64,000 bases of DNA, taken from NCBI GenBank assembly GCA_039621445.1, contig CP154956.1, forward strand, positions 82,394,474-82,458,473, given 5' to 3'. The notes below the pieces were generated by a model. The model saw only the letters and a program-made list of their open reading frames with translations, made no database searches and had not been told where the DNA came from. The stretch comes from Euglena gracilis. Its lineage: Eukaryota > Euglenida > Euglenophyceae > Euglenales. The translations under genes and the position numbers were made by a program. Below, piece by piece: positions 31,987 to 44,800 of the stretch (position 1 is the stretch's first letter; each line of letters starts with the position of its first letter).

Positions 31987-32655
31987 CCGGGTCCCAGCAT
32001 CCCATGCAGGGCAGCCGGCAGTGTGCGAGGCCGGGGGCAAGTATGCAAATGGGTTGTACATGCACTGTGGCACATGTCATGCAAAAAAATTATCTTCCCT
32101 GGGGCGAAGCGCCGGAGAGAACCTTTAAGTTCTGGAGGTCCCGGACCCCCCACCCCAGGTCCCGAGGGGGGGGGGAGGGGGGAGGATGGTGAGGGTCTGA
32201 ACCGTCTGCAAACCAACGCTCACTTAATGCCTTGGGTGTAGGTGTGTGTTTGCGCGCGCGTGTGTGTGTTTGTGCGTATTGTCTGTGTTGCGTGTTTGTG
32301 CGTGCTTGTGTGCGTGCTTGTGTGCCCGTGTTTGCTTGTGCGTGTGCGCATTTATGTGTGCACAAAAATTAATATGATTGTGGATGCACAATCATATGTG
32401 CTGAACGCATACCGTCTATCTAGTTGCTTGTTGCCCATCCTTGTTACCCATTGTGCGCCAACCACACACACACACACACACATACACTGAGGTAGCAGAA
32501 AACTGGACCTTTCTTCTGGCAGCGCTTTTTTGTCATGCATTGTGCCATTGAGGGCCGCCCTGCCCAGCAGCCCCTTTGGCGCCGTACCACTGGTCCCCGG
32601 GGCTTCACACACCGCCGGGCATGTCTGCAGCTGAGGGGGTGCAATGCCCACCTGT

Positions 32656-32939
<284 letters not shown>

Positions 32940-35098
32940 AACAGAGGCAGGGGTGTGGAATTGGGAGGAGGAACGCTGCCTCCATCGGTGGACAGAAAAT
33001 TATGATGTTTTGTGCCAAAAAAAAGGAGCCCCCCCCCAGTAGGAGGGGGACCATGCCAGCTAGGGGGAATGTAGGCACATTTTTTGTGGGTTTTTTTGTG
33101 GTTTTTTTGGCAAAATTTGTGGTCTTTACTTTTTCATTTTCCAAGCGATTTTCTGCAAGATTTTCTCTAATTTTGAAGAATTCCTCATGTTGGCCCAATC
33201 TCCCCTGAAAATTTTGTCAATTTGTCGATTTCTTGTTATTTTTTCATTTTTTATTTTTTTTGGGAATTGCATTCTTTTAAGTAAAATGAATACTAATAGA
33301 AAATAATTTCTCTGGCGGAGGTGACAATTTTCAAGTCCTCTCCATTAAAAAGTGTACATCCTGGGGAGCTCCTGAAGGATTTTCTCTGCAACTTGCATTT
33401 TTTGCATGTATTTGTGCCTTTTGCTTTTTTGCTTTTCTTTGCAATTACCTGCACACATTTTTTTGCAATTACCTGCATTTCTTATCTTTTTTTGTGTCGC
33501 GTTTTTCGGCAGTCCATGTTGCATTTCCCCCCTCCCTAATGCATTTGCTTTACAACCCCCTAAGGGGGTTTATATTCCACTTTCAAAAACCCAGCCAGTC
33601 ATTTTTTTGAAAACCAGTCACCCACTTCCTATCATCCAAACCCTCCACTCCCATTCCCAAACGTTGTTTGGTGTATTTTGCTTCACAATCCTCCCTGTTT
33701 GAAACATCCCCTTGTCTCTTCTGCGTGTCCATATTTTTGCGTTGAAAACACACAATACACGCCTCGAAAGAATCATTTCCCATCGTTTGGCTGTTTCCCC
33801 CACAAATCATCGGTGTGTGGTGTGCCAAAGCGTGTCCTGCTGTGGCCTCAATTGGCGAGCTTGGCCTGAACTTTGAGCCAGTGGCCCCCCTGAGGGGGGG
33901 TCCCACACCCCAGCTGCAGCCGGTAGCTGCAAGGTTCCTTCATTTTATCCTGGTGGCGGTGATCCTGGTGAGGGGGGAGTGAAATTGCACAGCGGCATTA
34001 TTGACACAAAAAAAAGTTTGGCATTGATGACCCCCCGGTGCGGGAAAGATGGGTTAGCAGCACTACTGGGCCTGGGGGGGTTTGCATTTGGGCCCCAAAA
34101 TTTACCCCACAGCAGTGGGTCCCCGAGCTCACCTTGGGATGGGTGGGTTGGTGCTTAACCCCCTTGCTGGTCCTGAAAAGAACCCGCAAGGTTATTGACA
34201 CGGCACACATAATGATTCCCCCCATAGCAGCCGAGTCGACGCCCAGACGGCGTCGGGTGTTAATAAGCTGCATCTTCAGCGGCAGGAATCGCTTTCGGAA
34301 GGCCTCCACCTTCCCACGGGTGATGGGTGGGAGCTGGGCATTTCTTAAGCCAGGATACCGTTGTAAGGGGGTGTTTTTTTTTGGGCTGCCGCTGCTCGGC
34401 TGCACTCTGGCATCTCTTTCCCTGCCTCTTCTTCCTCAGCCTTTGGGACCGGCTTTGATTCAGAAAACATTCCAGGTGTGCCCCCCCCCCCAGTTGGTCA
34501 CTTTGACCAGACGGTCAAAAAAAATTTAAAAAAATCAACAGATTTCGGTCACTTCTTAAAAAAATTCCGGAACAGATGGCGGGGGGGGGGTACCCACCGC
34601 CCCTGGGTCACCTAAAACATTGTCCGTAAATCTGCCTCAGGGGGGAGGGGTATCATTTCTGAGAATTCATTTAGGGAGGTGGGAGCGTGGCACAGCGGAA
34701 CCCTAGCCCATGGATACAAGAACTCCAAACCGTGACCGTCCAGGAACAAACAAGGAATCGCAAGCGAAGAGTACTGTGGAAGCTAACGGTCAGCGACGCT
34801 CGTGTCCCCTGGCGTAGGGGCACGTTGCATACATGCAGGTTCCCTGACTTGGAGCCCAATGCCTGCGCACACGCGTGCCCTTTATGGAAAAAAGCTGCAT
34901 TACATCTGTTTCCACACACGTGTGACACCAAACACTGCTGGGTATAGTTTGCCATCATATTTTACACAAAATGAAGCCCGTAGCTTAAATTTCATACACC
35001 CCAGATTGTGTTGGTGGTGCCCAACCCAACCCAATCCTGTCATGGCCATGCATAAGGAAAATAAGCATCAAACCAACCCCTATGTGGGAGGTTGCAAC

Positions 35099-35522
35099 CA
35101 GGCATTTGCTTAAGGATCCCGGGGGGGGGGGGTACTGGCTAGCCAATCGGCTAGACACTGGAAAAAATGGACTAGCTAGACCCCCCTCCCCCCCCCCGGG
35201 ATCCAGTCCGGGGGACTGGAAAAAATTTTTCCTCCAGCGCTGCGCACCAGAGGAAAAATGAGGTTTTTAATAGGTTTTTGGCTGATTTTGTTCCAAAAAC
35301 TCCCAAAAATGGCCAAAAAACGGGCATTTTGGGCCATTTTTGGGGGTCCCAAAAAATCTTTTGGCGCTTCGCGCCGGTCACTGGAAAAAATTTCCACTAG
35401 CTGGCCCTGCTAGCAGACCCCCCCGGGGGGGGCTGCTAGAAATCCCACTAGCCAAATTTGGACTAGCTGCAGTCCAGCCCCCCCCCTCGGGGGGGTACTG
35501 CAATCCCTTAAGCAAATGCCTG
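35099..35522. mobile_element. hAT-like MITE with CTTAAG ends
   Basis: The ends CAGGCATTTGCTTAAGG and CCTTAAGCAAATGCCTG are near-perfect inverted repeats. The exact 8-bp duplication GTTGCAAC lies at 35091-35098 and 35523-35530. Inside are CTAGC-rich arms, GC stems and a core with GGCCATTTTTGG. Confidence 0.9.
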
Positions 35523-36221
35523 GTTGCAACCTGGTGTGTTAATGAGGACAACGACCAGGAGGTCCAGTTTTCCAGGATTGGAGAGGGAAAAATTCGACCC
35601 AAAGAGGCTTGGAGAACACTTTTTGTTGGTCTTCATAAAACACGTGAACGCTTTTTTTTATTTTAACAATGGACGTCTGTAAAGAATGCCAAACACCTTC
35701 AATGCGACAACCCAAAACCTAAAATGAACCCAACATGAAAAAATTAGGTGACAGATACCACCAGGAATCGGAAAGCAATGACTCTTTGGATTTCAAATTC
35801 ACCAAATGCTTTCAAAACACAATCTCTCTGTTAAAGCAGATGCACACTGCAAAATCGTTGGATGCTTTGATTGAAAACACACACACCACCCCCGCCTGAC
35901 AGGTCCCAGGTGAGAAGGTGGCAAGCTCACAGGGGTGACACCTTCCCAGAGGAGGTAATCTAGCCTGTAACGTGGGCATGCTTGATATACGACACCTCAA
36001 AAATGGAGGAAGTTGGAAGCCAGGTGCAACATACTTGTAATTCATCCAGAGTGTAACGGATGGTGTTGATACACCATCCATCACAGTTGGGTGGATAATT
36101 GGAACACACTTGTCCACCCAATCTTTTGAAAACCAAGTTGAAACCGGGTCTTATGTTGGGTGGAGGGTTAAATTTTTATGTGTTGTACATGTGTGTGCGC
36201 GTGCGTAAACAGACATTTCTC

Positions 36222-36421
36222 TCTCTCTTTCCGCACACAGCGGTAAAAGAGCCAGGCGGTTTCGGATCCAGCCGGGCCTTCCTTGTCGATGCCCCCGACG
36301 CCCGGCTGGTGGGGGCAGACCGCCTGGTGACGGGGCACTCATGTTCCGCGGGTGGGCGAGTCATGGACCCCAAGGGTATGCGGACCCTCAGGGCCACCCA
36401 CGGCTCCATCCAGGCAGGCGC
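36222..36421. repeat. GC-rich 200-bp direct repeat, copy 1
   Basis: From TCTCTCTTTCCGCACACAG to CATCCAGGCAGGCG it appears identical to copy 2 at 37114-37313. It is GC-rich and open in several frames. A CT-rich tract then CACACAG resembles a splice acceptor on the plus strand. Confidence 0.85.
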
Positions 36422-37113
36422 GATAAAGCCCCGTGGGCACCCACCTGGAGAGCGGCTCCGCGTGTTGCATGGCCCTCGGGTGCTGCCGTCACCCGAGGAA
36501 CGGCCCAGGAACTCCGGTTGCCAGGAGCGGGGACCCCGGGGGCCACTCGCCCCACTCCTTGGCGTGAAGGTGGTCACCACTCTGGGATACTCTGGTCCAC
36601 GGCCGGCGCCGATTGGGGTCCTGGCACCCCGTCAGCCCGCCTCCTTCACCCAGAGATGGGCCAGCCTTCCCGGAGCTACAGCCCGCATAGAGCCACTTGC
36701 TTCGACCCCAAGCAAGGTATGGGGAGCCCGACCCGCGACTCACCAGGAGGGTAACGGGCTTCACCCACACGTGGCTCTTTCCTCTGTGCCGACTTGCACT
36801 GGAGGCTGTGCGGGCGGGACTTTGCGCTCGAGTCCTTGCAGGCCGAGAAGCACCACCTCGGTTGCTGCGTGGGGTGGCCTAGCTGATGTTTGTAAACCGC
36901 GTCAGCTGGCGGGAGCCCATATTCTTTTCGCCGTGGGCGGTGGCGGCGTCGGCTCACCCCGGACTCCGAGCCCCTAGCCGTCTTGGGCTGTGTGGGGAAG
37001 CGCTTCAGTCCCATGCGCCTGGCCTCGAAGGGCTCGCAAGCGCTAGTTGCCCGGAAGGAAGGCCGGGACTTTTGTTCCACCCGTTGTGGGGTGGCCGCGG
37101 TTTCCCGCGTGTC

Positions 37114-37313
37114 TCTCTCTTTCCGCACACAGCGGTAAAAGAGCCAGGCGGTTTCGGATCCAGCCGGGCCTTCCTTGTCGATGCCCCCGACGCCCGGCTG
37201 GTGGGGGCAGACCGCCTGGTGACGGGGCACTCATGTTCCGCGGGTGGGCGAGTCATGGACCCCAAGGGTATGCGGACCCTCAGGGCCACCCACGGCTCCA
37301 TCCAGGCAGGCGG
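37114..37313. repeat. GC-rich 200-bp direct repeat, copy 2
   Basis: Identical by eye to copy 1, and followed by AGACATTTCTCTCTC, the sequence that precedes copy 1. This suggests unequal exchange or slippage at the CT tract. Confidence 0.85.
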
Positions 37314-37318
37314 AGACA

Positions 37319-37456
<138 letters not shown>

Positions 37457-38195
37457 AGCGGGCACGCGCTGAATGCCCAACTTGTGATATGCCCAACTTA
37501 TTGCCTATTGATGAATTCAACTTTGAGATTGACAGAGTCACAAGGCATGGACCCTTTGGTGGCCTCTCAGGACCGCGGAAACGATGGGCGATGCGTTGGT
37601 CGGGGGTGGCCCCTCGACGCCTGATCAGTTTGGCCATAAGAGACCATCACGTGCCGGAGATGAAAACGGGGTGCCCTTTTTGGGGCACCCTGTTTTCATC
37701 ACCCTGGCCCAAAGGGGCAAGGGAAAAACATGCATGAAAAGGGACCAAATAATGTGCCATGATTTATTCAAATAAACATGCTCAAAAAAGCACAAACCCA
37801 AAAAAATTTGAATGAAAATATCTTACACAGTTCAAGATCAAAAATTGTCCAACCATGCGGGAAAACATTACAGAACAAAAGTCCATTGAATTGTTTATAA
37901 ACTCAAAGGATGCAAAAACAAGGGAAAAAAACAAAGCAAAACCAACTGGGAGAAACGTAAAACGGATAATAACTTCAAAAGTAATCCCGTCGGTGCCATG
38001 CGGCCAATTCGGTGGCTGGCGAAGGGCCACGGCGAGGAGGCAAGACAATACAGCGGGTTAGGGCCAATGCTACCTTGGGGAGGCTGTTGCACTTCTGGCA
38101 AGGAGAGCGCTTTGGTGCCTGGGCGTCCCGCGCTGTGCGGCTTGGGTTCAACGGGGGGGAGTGGAGGGTTACGGTAGGGGGATGGGCCGTAGGAG

Positions 38196-38330
38196 GAGGG
38201 TCTCGAACCTCCTCGAAAAAATGTCGTTCCAGATTGTTCGAGGAGGGTTTTTAAACCCCCCCTTGAGGGGGGGGGGGCTTAAAAAATGTTCGAGGAGGTT
38301 CGAGGTCGAAGGTTCGAGCTCCCGGGTGGG
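38196..38330. repeat. Fold-back with TCGAGGAGG arms
   Basis: CTCGAACCTCCTCGAAAAAATG faces TTCGAGGAGGTTCGAGG across a central CCCCCCTTGAGGGGGG hairpin. Confidence 0.65.
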
Positions 38331-38741
38331 GAGGGGAGGAAATGGCACCTCCTGGTCCCACTGGGGGGGGGGGGTTTGCCCGGTATTGGACGCCCATTTC
38401 CCAATCCTGGTTTGGAATGGAACGTGTCGGTCGTTACCCGGCCCCCGTTGTTGGACATGCAGATTGAACCCGTCTCCATTGGCCTCGCTTTGGCGTGGTG
38501 ATACTCTAAAGACCACCCAGAGAGAGGATCAAATCGCAGGCAGGAAACAGGTGAGTCGGATGGCAGCAAAAATGAGAAAAACAGCACATGATTGTTGCCT
38601 TGCTCTGTCTCAATTTGGATGGCATTGAGGGACATTGGGGGGGTGATAATTTCAGAAAAAAAGGAAATTTCCGAATAAGAAATGAAAACGAATTAATCAC
38701 AATCAAAAGGAGGAAATGATATTGAACACTGGTCAAAATTC

Positions 38742-38836
38742 CTAAAAGGCACCCCCGGAGACGTTTACTTTCGGACGCAGCCCACCGCTGGCCGGCGACT
38801 GTATTGTTGGCCACAGCCGTTCCATAACTGATGACC
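38742..38836 (-). CDS. Possible terminal exon of the alpha-kinase/EF-hand gene
   Basis: After CTG-GGGCA an in-phase frame (SSVMERLWPTIQSPASGG) runs to TAG 38744-38742. The match to the intron rule alone could be chance. Confidence 0.3.
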
Positions 38837-41800
38837 TGCCCCAGCGAGGTGCACGGCCGAGCCATTATTATTCCACTTTGGCAGTCAGGTGGTGCTGAGG
38901 AGTGAAAAAAAGAAGAAAATTTTGAGCAATGAGCAGCGGAGATTGAGTTTTAAAAACCATTGTTGATTGAAATTCCAGTTGGTCCTTCCTTTCCGTTTTT
39001 ATTTTCATTTCGCTCATGTTATGGTGGCAAACACATGGACCCCCATGGTGAGAAAATTTTCCTTCAACAAGAGGGACGGCCACACGTTGTGGCACCAACA
39101 CCGGTACGCACTACGTGGGGAGGGGGGCAGCCCTCATGAAGCGCTGTTCTTCGGAGGTCGATTCAAACGGTGGGTGGGTGACTTTGGGGAGTCAGAAAGG
39201 AGGAAGACGGCGTATGGGCGGGGTGTACCCCTGCTGAAGCCGCGGGCAAGGTAATGGTTGGTCGATGGTGGCGGGGGACGGTGGGCCGCCCACAAGTGGG
39301 TCTCAATGATTCTCAGTCAAGGCTCGGGGTTGGGAGGCCATTGGAGCTGGGGCAAATAATTTTGGGTGGGGTTTTGAAGACACTTCCAGACTTGAATCTG
39401 TCGAGAGACTTCGAGACTTGCATTTGATGATCTCTTTCTTGAGTGCCGGCGTCGAAAAAAAAACGTTGCCTCCAGTTGAACGAATGAAATCCTTTTGCTG
39501 CAGACGGAAGGTATAATCAAACCACCCCGTTTCGTTTAAAAAAGATCAGAAATGGAGAATGGTCACCCGCCAGGCCTCCTATTGAGCTGCCTCTCTGCAC
39601 ATACTGTAAAATCTGGGCTTCTATTCAAATTGAGGGGAACTGGTAGAAAAAAAAACGAAAAAAAGAAAAAAGTGTCAATTGTGAGCAGCTGGCTCACAAA
39701 AGAAGCCAAACCCATAAGAGATGGGTTGCACTGCCAGATAGAAAGAAAACAAAGAAGCAAAGCAAAAAGAAAGGGAAAAAAACAACGCTGAAAAGCACAG
39801 GGATGATAAACACACAAACACACACAAATGCTTTCAGAGCAACCCCAATATGTGCAATTGTCGCATCGACGATGTGTGGTGGAAAAGGAGCCCAGACATT
39901 CACCATCTCACTCATTGTCTGTCCAGCACATGACGAATGACTTGAAGCTGATCTGTCGCCTGCAGGGTTGGAGATTCGGTGAGAGGTTTTGTGGAGGACA
40001 GGAGGGCAATGCCCAACTTTTGGCTCAGACTCGAGACATTGGCACGTAGCGTTTGAAAATGACGCCGAAGAAGAGGTGTGCCAAAACTGTGTGTGTGTGC
40101 GCGCGCGCGTGTGTGTGCATGTGTGTGTGCATAGTGTTGTGTGTGGTCAAGGTTCGGCGGTGGCTGATCCTGGAAACGCCTTTCTGGGGATGGCCACTCA
40201 GGTGACCCAAGGTTGACGAGTGGAAGGTCGGCCCAGAGACACTTCCACCCGTCGTGTCAAGGCCACATCGAGGGTTGACCAGCCCTGGTCCCTTGTCGTT
40301 CAGGTGCCGCTGCACGCGGTTCACGAACTCCAGGAACTCCTCCGTCTCCTTGCCCTTGTTGGAGCAGATCTCGGCCTTCTGGAAGAGGTGGAACAGCTCC
40401 GACTTGTCCAGGAACCCGGACTTGTCCTTGTCGAAGTTGTTGAACTCCCGCACCAGCGCGTCGTACTGGTGCGGCTTCAGCCCCAGCATGGCGCGGCCCC
40501 GCAGGGGCTTGGCTGGGGGGGGGGGTGGATGGGAAGGCGTGGTGGGGGGTCGACCCGTTTAGCCCTGGTGGGAGGCTGAATTCCCCCCCCCCGTTAAACT
40601 GCCAAACTGAGAGGGGGGTTTCGCACTTCACTGGGTTGCTGACAATCCCCCCCCCAATGGGTGGGTCGCCTGAAACGTTGGGGTGCTTGCTTGGAATTGC
40701 TGGCATTTGTCCAGGGAGGATTTGAGCGCCCCCAAATACTAAGAGGCGAATGATAAATGGAAAGGAATGCCAAGAAAAAGAAAAAAAACGGAATGAATGG
40801 AGCTCTATGTTCCTTCACTTCTTTCAGTCCCCCACCCCACAGCAGTGCCAGATGGGAGATTATGCTACGATAAAAAAGTCTAAATCATTGGATGCTACAA
40901 AAAAAATGGGGAAAAACAGAGATATGCACAGAAAACAAAATATATGAGCAAAAACATGCCCCTCCCCCCCCGGCAATTGTCGCGTGACAAACTGGGCAGC
41001 ACAGATGGGGGTGAAAATTTCCCGGGGTGACAATTTGGCCGGCACAGGGGGGGGGTGACAATTGCCTGGGGGCGTCAATTGCCCACCCATGGAAGCCACA
41101 TTTAAACCAAATGACCAAGAACACCATCTGAAACACAAGTGAACGCAGGAAAAATGCAGCCACGGTCGTGATATTGTGCAGAGCGTTTGGTATGCGAAAA
41201 TTCCAGCACGTTGTAGTGAAATAGAAGATCAATCGAGTCGTGTCGGCAAAAAAAATTCACAATGCAATACTGCAAACGGGGGGGGGGTGACACATTGGGC
41301 AGCACGGGGGGGGGGGGGGGGACAATTTCCTGGGGTGACAGATTGGCTGGCACAGCCAGGGGCGACAATTGCTTGGGGGCGTCAATTGCCCGGGGGGTAT
41401 GAGAATGAAACAGTGCCATAGCGTAAAAAATAAGGTCTGGCACCGAACCAAAAGCACCATTGTCATAAAACAGAGGCAATCAAAGTGATAGAAGTTGCAA
41501 ATCATACAAATCATGTCAGTAAACAGCAAAATACCAAAGGCCGATACCACGGGTCCCAGGCCCCGGCGGGGGCGAGGTCCTCTGGGCTGGCGGACCCCGG
41601 GATGGCCTGCAGATTGCCCACGAAGTCGGACACCTTCATGGACTCCACCTTGTGGGTCACCTTGCCCACGGCGCACGTGCCCTCGCGCTTCGGGCTGGCT
41701 GACGGGTCAGCCCCCCCATCCACCACGATAGGTGCATGGGTTGGGGGGGGGGTCAGCCACCCCCCCAACCCGACCCCCCCAAATAAGACCCCGCTAGAGG

Positions 41801-44800
41801 TTTCAGCGACGGAACAAAAAAAAGACGCTATTTTTGCGTTTTGGGGGCTAATAGAGTTTCCGGAGTCCCGTTCGGCTCTGGCTGGGAGTATGCGGCCCCG
41901 GCCTTCTTCGGGGCGGTGAACTCCAGGCCGAGGTAGGTGCAGATTGAGTTGCCCGCAGCGGCGGGTGTGGGGCGGGGTGGTGCACCATGGTCCACTCCTG
42001 CTAATGGCACCAGCCCCATCATGCTTGTGCTTACCGACCGGGGAGGGAGGGGGGGGTGGGTGCTATAGGGTTCCTACCCCTAGCAGGAACACCCCCCCGG
42101 GGGGGTCCGGGGGGGGGGACCCAGAAAACTTTCATTGAAAATGGCCTTTTCCGGGCACCCGGCGCCTTTGGCGCTGGGGTCGGAGGGGGTGCCTGCTATG
42201 GGCAGGCACCCCCCCAAAACCCCACCCCCCCCCAGGGGGGGGGGGTCGGATCGGGTGCTATGGGGCGCCTGCCCCTAGCACCCACCCCCCCGTGGGGTAG
42301 GCACCCGACTACCTACCCCCCCCCCCGGGAAACTGTCACCTGACAGGTTGGCCAGTACCCGGGACCCTGACAACTTCCTATACTGACAGGTTGGCCAGTA
42401 CCAGGGACCCTGACAGTTTCCCGGGCCGGACCCTGACAGTTTCCCGGGTAGGGCATTTCAAGGGAAAGTCAATGAAAAATGACCCTGACAGGTTGACCAG
42501 TACTGGGGACCCTGACAGTTTCCCGGGCGGGACCCTGACAGGTTCTCGGGCATGACAGTTTCCCGGGGGGGGGGTAGGTAAGCACAAGCCTGGGCCCCAT
42601 CCGGAGGCTTTCTTGGACCCGGGTCAGAAGAAAGCGCAAAAAAAAAAACTCAGAAAGTTTCTTTTGTGTGCAGTTTTTATTCATTTGAAGCACACCCAAA
42701 AACTGCAATAAATGCAGAAAAACTGCCACCCCCAAAAGTAAGAAACACAGAAGCTACAAAACCTGCACCTTGTATGTTTTCCCCCTTCCTGCCCCACTGC
42801 CCCACTTCCCGGGACCAGCAACGGAAACGGCCACAGTGCAACTTTCTCCTGAGGCTTGGTGGGTCCTGGGTGTGTGACTGCAACACGAGTCGCCAACAGC
42901 CAGCCCACTAGCCACTAGCTCCCATTTCCGTCGTATTCAATCCGCTGCAGAATCTCAAATCTGAATTGCAGTCTGAAGATCCGCCAGATGATTTCACTCC
43001 TGAAACCATCAAGAAGTGAAAACCACAGCGGATGGAGACCATACCTTTGCTAGCGACCCCCCCCCCGGGGGGGAGCGGGGTCACTTTTCACTCTGAAAAA
43101 ACCAGTCAGTCACTTTACCCCCCAGGGGGGATCGGCCACTCTTGAATGGGCTCATTTAGCAAGGCAATATTGCCAAGAAGTCTCAAAAAAATACACAAAA
43201 TTTTCGGCGCATTCGCCAGGCCAGCCACTTTTAATTTTCGGGCTTACCCCCCCAGGGGGGCTCTTGGCCAGAAAACCAGTCAGTCACTCTGAAAAAACCG
43301 GTCAGTCACCCCCCGGGGGGTGGGGTGGGATAGGGGTTAAGCAATGGTATGGCGGAGACAAAAAAACCAACTGCGCTGCTGCCTGTCACCGGCCGGCTGT
43401 GCCAACCGGGGACCCATGTCAACGCCTTTCGCACCGCCACACCCGACCGCTGGGTGCACCAGTGGGTCTTCATGAACTGGTCCATGCCCTTCTGCCCCAT
43501 ATTACCCACGCCATAACCCTTGCCGTCACACGTGTGCACCTGCGGGTCGGTGTACACGTCCCCGACCCCCTGGCCCCTGCACCCCGCCTCGGGTGTGATG
43601 GGAAAGGGCTAAGCCTGTCCTTGAGCCTTAATGAGCCCCCCCCCCCAACGTAGATAGAACCGCGGCTTCAGATATGCCGCGGGGTCAGAAAAGATACATC
43701 AAATGACTGATACAGAAAGGTGGATGGATTCTTTTAGTATGGTTGGAACTCAGAAAGACAGCCTGTCCAACTGAGCCCCCCGCCCCCCGACTGATAAATC
43801 CCCAAGGTCCCCCTCAGTTGCACTAAGGGTTCTTGGCTGTTTATGGCGGGCGCTAACTTCGCTTCTGGCCCAGTTTGCTGTGTGGTGAGTGGCCAGGGAC
43901 CCCTCACACCAGTACTCTTTTGTTGCTCCCCCTGGCCGGGTGAAGAACTCTGGTCGAATTCCAGTGCTGTGCTGTTCCAGCGCTCCCCAAGGTCCCCCCC
44001 GTGTTCAACGAACGCTTGTTGGACGTGTTTATGGACAAAGGGGGGGTGTTTGTCACACCAGTGTGCTCATTAGACATGGGGGGGGGTGCGTCCCCCCTTG
44101 TCCAAGACATTGTCGAAATTCCAGGAATGTGGGGTTGGCATGGGGGGGGGTCAACGACGCAGTATTTCAATGGAACGGCACTACGGAACGGACAGCAATT
44201 ATAAAATAACACTCTTGCATGTGATTTTGGTGTTGTTTGCGCCAAATATTGGGCAAAATCATCAAAAGGCATTTTTTGTTTTGAGTCAGGATGAACGGAA
44301 ACAAAAATTGCTGTTTCACAATAATTTTTTTGGAAGAGCTTTTTGGGGGGGGGATAAGCCTCTCCGAAAATGTGCATTGACACGGTTTGTGTCAGCGACA
44401 CGGCGTGCCTTGGATGGAGGGGGAAGATCTGGACCGCTCGGTGCAGGGGCTCAAAATTCGGATGAGATTTGATGGACAAAATCTGTCACCCCAAAAAAGA
44501 CCCAAAACATTCCAATGACACGATTTTTGACAAAATTTTGCCGAAAATTATATTTTATTTTACAAAAAAGTCTGTTGGATGAAAAATGCAAAAGAATTTG
44601 CAGCCACAAAATTTAATCCAGCCCTGGCTATCACAACTTATAACCCCCCCCCCGGGGGGGTTATAAATTGTGCTGCAGTTGGTCTGCCTGGGGTGGGGGC
44701 ACACAAATTGGTGGCTCTTTGTTCACTGTGCAGAGGCCAATCGGATGAGCAGGGTGACTCAAGCGCTGTGTACGATTTTCTTTTTACCTGTTTGCCCAAT

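Noticed and set aside
33998-34405. 135-codon minus-strand ORF
   Set aside because: The sequence looks protein-like in the middle, but there is no family motif, no splice consensus and no clear start context.
36099-36977. 292-codon plus-strand ORF in the GC-rich block
   Set aside because: Several frames on both strands are open because of base composition, no motif is present, and part of it is duplicated at 37114-37313.
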